DNA from: a bacterium
GTDB taxonomy: Bacteria > Patescibacteriota > Gracilibacteria > JAHISY01
Length of the DNA: 64,000 bases
Direction of reading: 5' to 3'
NCBI GenBank assembly: GCA_021779375.1
Contig: JAJYAT010000001.1
Coordinates: forward strand, 104,724-168,723
Shown here: positions 8,590 through 17,000 of the stretch, in pieces
Layout of the letters: each line of letters starts with the position of its first letter
Numbering within the stretch: position 1 is the stretch's first letter
Position numbers and translations under genes: made by a program
Notes under the pieces: model-generated
Seen by the model: the letters and a program-made list of their open reading frames with translations, nothing else
Database searches by the model: none
Told to the model about the DNA's origin: nothing

Positions 8590-10137
8590 CTATTGCGCCA
8601 ATTTTGCTTTTAGCAAAACGACAATCTTGGCGACCTGCGCACGCGTCAAGGTGTCGCGGATGCCAAATGTGCCGTCCTCGTAGCCCGAGATGATAGCATT
8701 GGCTTTCGCCCAAGCAATCGCCGCCGCGTAAGGATGCGACAGAGACACGTCTGGGAAGGGTTTAGTGGTGATTGCTGGCATCTCGACGCCCGCCGCCGTG
8801 AGCAGCGTCCAAACGGCCTCACCGCGCGAGACACCGTCGGCCGGATGAAATTCGGTAGCCGTCGTCCAAATCGCGCCAACTCGTGCGAGCGCGCCGACAA
8901 AGGGCGCATACCATGCGTCAGCAGGAACATCTGAGAAATTTTCGGTCGCAGTCGTGAGGCTAAATGAATTGGTCGCAATCTTCGCGAGCTCAGCGCGATT
9001 GATCTTCGCATCGGGACGAATCGTCCCGTCGGGATAACCCGCGACGATGCCGTCCGAATCCAAACGCGCAAGAAAACCAGCCGACCAATGCGCGAGCGGC
9101 AAGTCGGAATATTTCTGAACTGCAGCATCAAGCTGACCAACCGTGATTCCCGCCTCCGTTGCCTTTTCACTCTTGGCATCCGATTCATCGACAACTGGAA
9201 TTTCGTTGTCAACGACGCACTCGCCATTCACATAGCTAGTAATGCCCGCCGCCTTCGCGTTGCAGGCATTGGAATAAGTCTTGCCGTCGCTGCCGCAAAC
9301 CGGAGTGTAATCCGTCGTGCATACGACCGGCTCGGGATTCGCGACAAGCGTAAGCGAAACTTCTGCCGATAGCGGACTGAGATTGCGACCATCGCTCGCA
9401 CGCAAAACGTAATGAATTGTTTGTCCGACGGCGACAGCTGTATCGGTGAAAGTTTGGTCGCCGCGTCCGACCGCATCATAAGCTGTACCCGCAACCGGCA
9501 GCGGATCGACACCGCGCAGAATTTGAATTTGATTCACATCCATGTCCGGCGGATCAATCCAAGTCAGTCGAACTGAAGTCGCCGAAGTTTGTGTGATTTG
9601 AAGATTTTTCGGAGCCTGTGGCTCGTAATTGTCGGCGTTGCTGCTGGTCCAAACTTGGAGACTTTTGGAATCAGTCGCGACGACAGATCCAGCTGGCTGC
9701 AGAACCAATCTGAGATTGGCATTTGCCGCCGCAAAGTAAAACCCGTTGAAGACCAGTCCGGAAATCGTGACGCTCTCACCTGCGGCGAAATTCGCCGCGA
9801 CAGCGACGACCGCCGTCTTGGCGTAATTCTCGTAGGTGACACTCGCAGTCGCACCGCCAAAACGACCGGCATCGACAGCCGAACCGTAGACATTGACTGA
9901 GACAACACGGTCATCCCAAATGATTGGAAAATCGGTCGGAATAGTAATGCGGATGCCACCGCTCGCGGTAATCGTCGGACTCGTAGCATCGTCAGTAATG
10001 GTGATGTCGCGCGCCTGCTGAATGTTTTGGTATTGATCGAAAGACTGATCCGCGGCGGAATTAATCGTCGCGGCAGCGAAGACCGGCGTAACCGCAAGGC
10101 AAAAAAATGCGGCGGCGAGAAGTGTTTTAATTTTCAT
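8590..10137 (-). CDS. Secreted SLH protein with fibronectin-type and Kazal-type domains
   Basis: A 515-residue surface protein. Residues 1-22 are a signal peptide ending VFAA. A beta-rich region follows, then a fibronectin III-like domain (PQAPKNLQITQTSATSVRL) at roughly 178-270. A Kazal-type inhibitor module at roughly 270-310 contains VCGSDGKTYSNAC and a final GEC. Three SLH repeats from about 333 to the end include GYPDGTIRPDAKINRAELAK. SLH domains anchor proteins to cell-wall polymers, and Kazal modules block serine proteases, so this may protect the cell surface. It overlaps the upstream TPR lipoprotein gene by 11 bp. Confidence 0.88.
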   Translation of the reverse strand: MKIKTLLAAAFFCLAVTPVFAAATINSAADQSFDQYQNIQQARDITITDDATSPTITASGGIRITIPTDFPIIWDDRVVSVNVYGSAVDAGRFGGATASVTYENYAKTAVVAVAANFAAGESVTISGLVFNGFYFAAANANLRLVLQPAGSVVATDSKSLQVWTSSNADNYEPQAPKNLQITQTSATSVRLTWIDPPDMDVNQIQILRGVDPLPVAGTAYDAVGRGDQTFTDTAVAVGQTIHYVLRASDGRNLSPLSAEVSLTLVANPEPVVCTTDYTPVCGSDGKTYSNACNAKAAGITSYVNGECVVDNEIPVVDESDAKSEKATEAGITVGQLDAAVQKYSDLPLAHWSAGFLARLDSDGIVAGYPDGTIRPDAKINRAELAKIATNSFSLTTATENFSDVPADAWYAPFVGALARVGAIWTTATEFHPADGVSRGEAVWTLLTAAGVEMPAITTKPFPDVSLSHPYAAAIAWAKANAIISGYEDGTFGIRDTLTRAQVAKIVVLLKAKLAQ

Positions 10138-10714
10138 TTTGGGCTGGGGTTGAAGGTTGAGTTTTTAAACGCGCCTGGCGAATAAGTTCGAATTGGTCGG
10201 AAATTAATTTCTGCATTCCGGCATCAGTGTTAGCGGAATTGTAGCGTGCGAAATTTTCGAGATTGGTCTGCGCATCGTCGAGATGTCCCGCGGCGACTAG
10301 CGCGCGCAGTGCGTCTTCCAGTGCCTCAGCATTGCTCGGATTAGCTTCGAGCAATTTGCCGTAATATTTCGCAGCTTCGAGATAGTCGCCAACCTCTTCG
10401 TAAATCACGCCGAGATTATTGAGTGCCGCAAAATGCTTCGGATCAAGCTCGAGAATTTGTTTGTAAAACGGAATCGCGAGATCAAGTCGTCCAAGCTGAT
10501 CCTGCGCGAAAGCAATCTCAAGCAACGCTCGCGTCTTCGCAGCATCGTCCTGCGCCGCCGCCAAAGCTTGCTCGCCGTTTTTTAATTGTGTCTCAAGCTG
10601 AGTGCGTAGCGCCTCGGGCATGCCCTCTCTTTCAATGCGAAACTTATTGCCACAACCAGCAAGTGAAAACGCGACCATTCCGATAAGCAGAATGCTAAAA
10701 ATTTTGCGAGACAT
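10127..10714 (-). CDS. TPR-repeat lipoprotein
   Basis: A 195-residue lipoprotein with a signal ending in the lipobox FSLAGC (Cys about residue 21). The mature part has at least three tetratricopeptide repeats, for example AIPFYKQILELDPKHFAAL and AAKYYGKLLEANPSNAEAL, the scaffold type used in envelope assembly and protein contacts. Its 3' end overlaps the SLH/Kazal gene start by 11 bp, so the two should be made together and may act on the same surface complex. A TAAAAT box lies about 30 nt upstream of the ATG. Confidence 0.82.
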   Translation of the reverse strand: MSRKIFSILLIGMVAFSLAGCGNKFRIEREGMPEALRTQLETQLKNGEQALAAAQDDAAKTRALLEIAFAQDQLGRLDLAIPFYKQILELDPKHFAALNNLGVIYEEVGDYLEAAKYYGKLLEANPSNAEALEDALRALVAAGHLDDAQTNLENFARYNSANTDAGMQKLISDQFELIRQARLKTQPSTPAQNEN

Positions 10715-10770
10715 TTTGGGAAAGAATTAAAGCGAATCTATTTTAACTTTATGCGCAAGGTCTGTCGACA

Positions 10771-10802
10771 AAAAAAGCCCCACCAAACGGCAGGGCTTTT
10801 TT
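10771..10802. terminator. Rho-independent terminator, bidirectional shape
   Basis: AAAAAAGCCC pairs with GGGCTTTTTT across a 12-nt loop. It ends the SLH gene at 10820-12874 and separates it from the TPR lipoprotein promoter. Confidence 0.85.
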
Positions 10803-10819
10803 AAATTTTCTGAGAGAAA

Positions 10820-12874
10820 TTATTTCGCCAACTTCTTGATGAGCGTGACAATCTTCGCGACCTGACCACGCGTGAGCGTGTCGCCAGGACCGAAGTTACC
10901 ATTGTCATAACCATTGATTGTGCCATTCTTCGCGGCGTAGGTAATCGCTGCAGCGAAGCGGTGTCCTGTGCTCACATCCGGGAAGAGTTTTTCCGAAGTG
11001 ACTTTCGAGAGATCGACACCGGAAGCTTTGAGCAAAACCCAAATCGCTTCACCACGTGTCACATTGACCTCAGGATGGTAAAGCGAGGAAGTCGTCCACG
11101 AAGCACCAGCGACCTCGAGCGCGCCGACGAATGGCGCGTACCAAGCGTCATCAGGCACGTCAGTGTAGGTCTCGGTCGCGTTCGCCAGCCCAAATGCTTT
11201 CGCGGCGATCTTCGCGAGCTCAGCACGATTGATCGTGTTGTCTGGTTTCACTGAGCCATCAGGATAGCCATCGAGAATTCCGAGATTACGCATACGCGCA
11301 ATGAAAGGCGCAGTCCAATTGTCTTTCAATAAATCGGAAAATTTACCAACCGTCGAATCAACTTCTGCCTCTGTGACTCCAGCCTGTTCATAGCGATTTT
11401 CGTTTCTATTTTGGTTTTGCTCTCCATTGGAATTCGTGTCCGTCGAACCAGTCGTCGTATCATCTGATCCTGAGGTCGTGGAAGTGGTGCTCGTCGTGTC
11501 ATCCGATGTAGTCGAACCTGTCGAAGAAGATGACGAGTCATCGCTGTGCTGCGCACCACGGCTAAGCGCGACAGCAGAAGCCGAGGCTGAACCGAGGAAT
11601 GGACCAGCTGTTCCCGAGCAGGCTGCAGTCAGTGCGCCACTTGTGTATTTAAGATAGATTGTTTCGATCGTGTCGTGCTGCAAAGCTGTGAAAGTCGCGA
11701 CGCCGGCTACTGCAGCTTTAGTGGCGCCAGAAAGCGTGCCGCTCCCCGCTGATGAACAATCCGCCAGAAGATAATCTGTCGCTGTAATGGTGTCTGTATC
11801 TGCCGTCGTATTACCATAAGCATCTGTAATATGAACAATCGGTTGAGGGTTGAAGGGATTATTAATCGCTGCGGTCACCGCAGCTTGCTGGGCAATCATC
11901 AGCTTATTTTTCGCGCCGACTGTGACAGTGAGATCGAGATCGTCCGCCGCTGAACCGGTCGACGAAAGCGTGCCATCCGTGACGTCAATCGTAGTCACTT
12001 CAACTTTTTTGGCAGTGAGTGTAAGAATCCCACCACCAGCCGCACCACTCGTGAAAGTAACCGACTGAGCTGTACCGATAGCAATGCCTTCGATATTGCC
12101 AGTCGAACCGTCTGGAGAAAGAGTCGGACCACTGAAGGTCAAACTTTTTGCACCAGCGTAATCAAGGTCAGCATTATTATTGGAATCTCTCGCTGTCACT
12201 GTCAGCTCATTGGTCGCACCCGTGACCTGTGTCGCCGACGCACCTGTCACTTTCAATTTGGTCGCTACGACTGCCACGGTTTTCGCGCTAGTGGCTTGTA
12301 CTGCTGCGGCTGCGAAAGTGTCGCCCGTACCGGCGGTGGCGTTAGTAGTAAATCGAATAGAGTGACCATCAACCACGTTTCCAGAAGTCGAGAAATCGAT
12401 CACGATAAATACCGTAACGCTTTTGCCTGCACCCACTACCATCGCAGAATCCAAACTAGCCGTGAGGGGTCCAGTACCACTGGTAATGCCAACTGGCGAG
12501 GCGTTCGTGTCAATACAAGCATCCGAACCTAAGTCGTAAGTTCCATTCTCACCAGTGTTGTCACCATCATTCGCGCCATCGACACAAATCCGCAGACTCG
12601 CGATTTCCGCATCGACGAGTGATGCACTTGTATTTACGATTGTCATCGTAGTAACTGTCGAGTCCGTCGTCGCGGTGTAGGTTAGTTTTTGTACGACATT
12701 ATTCGCAGGCGAAGTCGCCGGATTGATGCTGCTCGCACCAAGATCGACATCGACTTCTCCTAAATCAGCCGCGAGAACCGAAGGAGAAAGCGCAAGCGCG
12801 AAAGCGAATGCGGCAACCGTACAACCAAAAAACGCCAGTGGGCGCGACCAGATATTTTTAATTTTTCTGGACAT
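10820..12874 (-). CDS. Large secreted SLH protein with Thr/Ser-rich linker
   Basis: A 684-residue surface protein. A signal peptide ends about residue 36 (LSPSVLAADLG). Then come about 430 residues of beta-rich sequence with repeated ATxVTG- and TLTAKK-type strands that look like Ig-like modules, a low-complexity linker of Ser, Thr, Asp and Asn (about 440-490), and three SLH repeats at about 505-684 including GYPDGSVKPDNTINRAELAK. It probably forms part of the outer layer anchored by the SLH region. The upstream region carries TTGACA and a leader containing TTTAACCCC without a Shine-Dalgarno. A terminator follows the gene. Confidence 0.86.
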   Translation of the reverse strand: MSRKIKNIWSRPLAFFGCTVAAFAFALALSPSVLAADLGEVDVDLGASSINPATSPANNVVQKLTYTATTDSTVTTMTIVNTSASLVDAEIASLRICVDGANDGDNTGENGTYDLGSDACIDTNASPVGITSGTGPLTASLDSAMVVGAGKSVTVFIVIDFSTSGNVVDGHSIRFTTNATAGTGDTFAAAAVQATSAKTVAVVATKLKVTGASATQVTGATNELTVTARDSNNNADLDYAGAKSLTFSGPTLSPDGSTGNIEGIAIGTAQSVTFTSGAAGGGILTLTAKKVEVTTIDVTDGTLSSTGSAADDLDLTVTVGAKNKLMIAQQAAVTAAINNPFNPQPIVHITDAYGNTTADTDTITATDYLLADCSSAGSGTLSGATKAAVAGVATFTALQHDTIETIYLKYTSGALTAACSGTAGPFLGSASASAVALSRGAQHSDDSSSSSTGSTTSDDTTSTTSTTSGSDDTTTGSTDTNSNGEQNQNRNENRYEQAGVTEAEVDSTVGKFSDLLKDNWTAPFIARMRNLGILDGYPDGSVKPDNTINRAELAKIAAKAFGLANATETYTDVPDDAWYAPFVGALEVAGASWTTSSLYHPEVNVTRGEAIWVLLKASGVDLSKVTSEKLFPDVSTGHRFAAAITYAAKNGTINGYDNGNFGPGDTLTRGQVAKIVTLIKKLAK

Positions 12875-12976
12875 TAGGGTGGGGTTAAAAAATTTGCTTA
12901 GAGAATTCTACTATTTCTGTCAAAAAACTATATCGAATAGGACATTTTTTTATTTTAGCGGCAAGGGAATTTTATT

Positions 12977-13446
12977 GTCATTGCGAGGAGCGGAGCGACG
13001 AAGCAGCCACTCTGTCATTGCGAGCGAGTGTGGCGAGCGAAGCAATCCCGTCCACCAATCCACGGGTTTGCTTCACCACTTCGTGGTTCGCAAGGACAAT
13101 AGCTTTCTTGTCATTGCGAGCGAATGAGCGAAGCAACCCCACTCTGTCATTGCGAGGAGCGGAGCGACGAAGCAATCTATTCTGTCATTGCGAGGGCGCA
13201 GCCCAAAGCAATCCCGCCGGACAATAATCGAACCGCACGAGACTGCTTCGTCCGCTGAGGCGGGACTCGCAGTGACAGTAGGTTTTGTCATTGCGAGCGC
13301 AGCGAAGCAATCTCTTTCCGTTTTTCACGAGACTGCTTCCCTCCGCTTTCGCGGATGTCGCAGTGACAGTAGGTTTTGTCATTGTGAGGGCGACGAAGCA
13401 ATCCCGAACATTGTCATTGCGAGCGAATGCAGTGAGCGAAGCAAGC
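12977..13446. repeat. Cluster of REP-like palindromic repeats (GTCATTGCGAG family), eight copies
   Basis: Eight copies begin GTCATTGCGAG and end GAAGCAATC or a close variant, near 12977, 13014, 13110, 13147, 13183, 13288, 13378 and 13411. Several are paired with an inverted partner that begins CACGAGACTGCTTC and ends CGCAGTGACAG, so the pairs can fold into long hairpins like bacterial BIMEs. No gene is seen in the cluster. Reading frames inside it are just translations of the repeat. Confidence 0.88.
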
Positions 13447-13460
13447 CCGTGGTAGCAGAA

Positions 13461-13748
13461 TTATTCCCCTAGTAAATCTTTCCAATCAGGATTCATCGCC
13501 TCAATCAGCGCAATTTTCTTTGCGCGCGACCCAGCCTTGATTTGCTTTTCTCGGTCGATCGCCGCACCGATGTCATCCGTCGATTCACACCAAACCAATT
13601 TTTCGATATTGTATCTAGCCGTAAATGATTTGGGATTTCTTTTCTCGCGATGAGTTTGTACACGCGCTTCGATATTGGAAGTAACGCCAGTATAGAGGAC
13701 TGTGTTACGCTGATTCGTCATGATATAAACCCAATATTCGCGTGGCAT
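13461..13748 (-). CDS. GIY-YIG nuclease family protein
   Basis: A 95-residue single-domain protein. The N-terminal WVYIMTNQRNTVLYTGVT carries the paired Tyr motif (as VYI and YTG); a conserved Arg (EARVQTHRE) and a C-terminal Glu region (IDREKQIKAG) complete the nuclease fold. It belongs to the small stand-alone GIY-YIG group (COG2827-like), whose cellular role is poorly known. It lies wholly inside a repeat region, with the nearest REP copy within about 25 bp on each side. This raises the possibility that nuclease and repeats form one mobile unit. Start ATG at 13746-13748. Confidence 0.88.
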   Translation of the reverse strand: MPREYWVYIMTNQRNTVLYTGVTSNIEARVQTHREKRNPKSFTARYNIEKLVWCESTDDIGAAIDREKQIKAGSRAKKIALIEAMNPDWKDLLGE

Positions 13749-13770
13749 GTTTGGATTTTATATTAACTCT

Positions 13771-13889
13771 GTCATTGCGAGGAGCGAAGCGACGAAGCAA
13801 TCCCGAACATTGTCATTGCGAGCGCAGCGAAGCAATCCAGACCTCACGAGACTGCTTCGTCCCGCTAAGCGGGACTCGCAGTGACAGTT
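13771..13889. repeat. REP-like repeats downstream of the GIY-YIG gene
   Basis: Two more GTCATTGCGAG copies (13771 and 13812) and one inverted partner ending CGCAGTGACAG. Together with the larger cluster they bracket the GIY-YIG gene. Confidence 0.85.
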
Positions 13890-13906
13890 GTTTTTCCCCC
13901 AAATAA

Positions 13907-13937
13907 AAAAGCCCCCCGACATTGCCGGAAGGCTTTT
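13907..13937 (-). terminator. Rho-independent terminator after the S-layer gene
   Basis: AAAAGCC and GGCTTTT pair around an inner CCG/CGG hairpin; flanking A and T runs are present on both strands. It lies about 100 bp after the stop of the 1507-residue gene. Between them, at 13980-14025, two smaller inverted repeats (AAACCA/TGGTTT and GGGCG/CGCCC) may stabilise the mRNA end. Confidence 0.7.
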
Positions 13938-14035
13938 CTAATTTTTTAAGCTATTTCCATAGTCTCAAATGATAATTGCTCAAACCAAAAGTGGTTTGGG
14001 CGACCCACAGGGAGCCGCCCTTCCCACCAATTTTA

Positions 14036-17000
14036 TTAGTACTTGAGCGTGTTACCGTTGAGTGTGGAGCTCGCGACCTGACCCAACCATTTGACGGTTG
14101 CGTTGGTCTCGTTCCACCAGAGATCACCAGCCGTGACCGTACCATTTGTCGAGCTACCGAGAGCGATGCTCGGAGTGAGCAAATCGTCTGTACCAGCCTG
14201 ATCAGTGATCAAAGTGGTCGTAGCTGTTTCGACAGTGAAGGTCTTGCTTGTGCCTTTGGAAACTTCGATTGCAGTGGTCGGGACGAAAGTCGCCGTAGCT
14301 GCGCTCGTGGAAGTCTCGCTGATGTAGCCAGTCGCTACAGTGGAGCCACCCTCTTTGAGGTAGACCGCTTGAGCGTTGCCACCAGCAGCCAAGGAAGCAT
14401 CCGAAGCGAGATTGACCTTGAGTTTCTCCGTGTAGAGAGTGACTTGGTCGAGATCGATTGTGTCGAGGTTGGCAGAGCCAGCCGCAGACCAGGCGAGAGT
14501 CGTAGTCGCAGCCAAGTTGACACCAGCCGCACCTTTCACCGCAGTAGTGAATGGGAAGTCAACGAATGTCCAAGTAGCAGCCGACGGAGTTGTCGCTTTA
14601 GTTTGATCCGCTCCACCAGCGTCGATGGTCAAAATAACTTCTTCAGCTACACTGTTGCGAATCCAGTAAGAGATGCCTTCGTAACCAGAGAGATTGGCAG
14701 CTGCAGCAAATGTATCAGTGATAGCAGAACCTGCTCCTGAAGCTGTGTCTCTGAGGTAAGCCGAGTCACCGACACCACCAGAAGTCGGAGCAGTGAGAGC
14801 ACCAGTACCAGCCGTGAATGTGCCGTCGAGGGCAGCATCCTGGAAGTCGGTTGTGGCAGCAGTACAATCATTAATTTGACCTGCGCGGAGTTGAACTTTT
14901 TCAGCCGCGTCAGCCGAGATCGTGAAGATGAAGATACCGTCCGCAGCAGCGACCGTGCGGCTTCCGCTTGGTGAGCTGCTCGCGAGAGCGATAGTCGGTT
15001 TGCTTTCGTAAACCACCATTTGATTGGTAGCTGTGAGGTAACCAGTACCTGGGAGAGCGTACCAAACATCTGCTGAAGCAGCAGCCGTGTCGCCGTCATC
15101 AGCTATCACACCGATGAGCGAAGTGTCGCCATCTGTGTATTTAGTCGTGAGAACGAGAAGGATGTCAGTCGCCGCTTTGGTAGCTGTGTCGCCACCAAGT
15201 TTGACGATTGTACCGACCGGTAAAGAAATATTAAGATCCGGAGTTGTGATGGTCGTAGAGCTTCCCAAAACCACAGTCTGAGCACCAGCCGCGAGAGCAA
15301 GTGTTGTGTCGGTGTAGGAAATCGTACCGAAGTCCAAGTCGGAAGATGCCGAGACACCTTCGTCGAGCTTGCTGACTTTGTAAGTTTCGCCTGAACCTTG
15401 TGCGACAGCTTCGAAGTCATTGAACGCGAGGTCCAAGTCAACGAATCCACCAGCGGTTGCACCAGCTGCGATTGTGTTCAGCGTAGCAGTGACCGTGAGC
15501 ACGGCATCATTGTCCGCAGGGACAGCGATATCGAGACCCGAGAAGTCGGCAGTACCATTCGTGAGGTAGCCAGTCTTCGTCTCAGTCGCACCGGAAGAAT
15601 TGGTGTAGCTGAGCTTGATCGAGACGACATTGTTGTCGTAGTCGCCGAGATTAGCAGCGAGAACACCGCTTTGGCGGTTGTTGATGCTGAGTTTCTGGAC
15701 TTTGAAAGCTTCGTCAGTCGAAGTGAATTTGAACTTGCTGATTGAGACATCAGACGTGCCAGCGACGACGATATTTTCTTTCGCCGTGTCAGCATCGACA
15801 GCGATCGTGAGCGATCCGCCAGTCGAGACAGTGAGCAAAGGATTCTGAGTAGCTGCACCATTGAGCGCAGTCGAACCAGTCGCTGCGACGGTGTTGCCAT
15901 CTTTGTCCTCAGCCGTGATATCCGTGCTTGGGACGATATCCGCTCCGATGTAAGTCGTTGCCGAAACATTGGTCGAGAGGTCACCCTTCACGACGACTTG
16001 GACAGTCGAGCCAGCCGGGATGGTGTAGCTCATGTTGTCGAAGGTCGCTTTGTAGTAACCAGTCGCCTGGGCGCCAACCAAAGTCAGACCTTTCGGTCCG
16101 GCGACTTTAGTACCACCAATCCAGAGTTCGAGATTGTTGACATAGTCACTCGCTGCGAGTTGACCAGCCAAGAAAGTTGTATTGTCATCCGCACGAACGC
16201 GAATCACCATTTCAGTGATCTTCGCTTCGGAAGCCGCACCAGCAGCCATCGTGAGTCCGATGAGCGGAACATCCTGAGTTCCTTTCACAGCTGTGTCAGA
16301 GACCGGAGTCGAAGACTTAGTGACTGTGAGAGAAGCTGATTTGACCGACATTGTTTTGCCGTCGATATTACCAGTCGGGACGACAGAGACACTATTGGTG
16401 ATTGTCTTGTTGTTCACGTCTTTGATTTCGAGTGTGGCATCAGAAATGACGATAGTTGCATTGACCGTGTCGTTGATGAAAGCCGCCGCTGTGTTGTTCG
16501 CGAGATCAGTCGTGATTGCGAGATTGAGACTCTCACCCGCTGTCATCGTGAATTCATCTTGGAATGTGTAAGCACCAGCATCGTCTTTCCCAACAGCTTC
16601 TGTAACTGTATCAGTACTAATAGTAGGAGCATCGTACTGCTTCATCACATTGGCATCAATCGGTCCGAGGACGACTGCGCCCGTATCGCGATTGATAATC
16701 TTGATGTCAGTGTAGTTGGAGGTCGTACCATTGAGGAGACCACCAGCCGTATTGCCAGCATCATTCGTCGTCAAAGCGATACCAAGTTTCTTGACAGTGA
16801 TATCCGAGACGGAAGTGATATTGAAGTCGAGGAGGTGGACATCTTTCGCGTTGACCGCGATATCAGCTGCCGTCGGGCCACTGGAAGAGAGAGTGACATC
16901 ACCACCTTGGAGTGTGGATTCTGAGTCATCAGTTCCCGGAGTTGCTCCATCGTAGTCGCCGGAAGTGACACTCATGCCGAAACCGTAAGTGCCGCCAGTG

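Noticed and set aside
12723-13472. Short frames with repeated VIAS, RGAERRS and NPV motifs
   Set aside because: These are translations of the REP-like repeats, not proteins.
12977-13889. CRISPR array
   Set aside because: Repeat units are palindromic, spaced irregularly (about 30-100 bp) and occur in both orientations with inverted partners. There are no uniform spacers and no cas genes, so this is REP/BIME-like.
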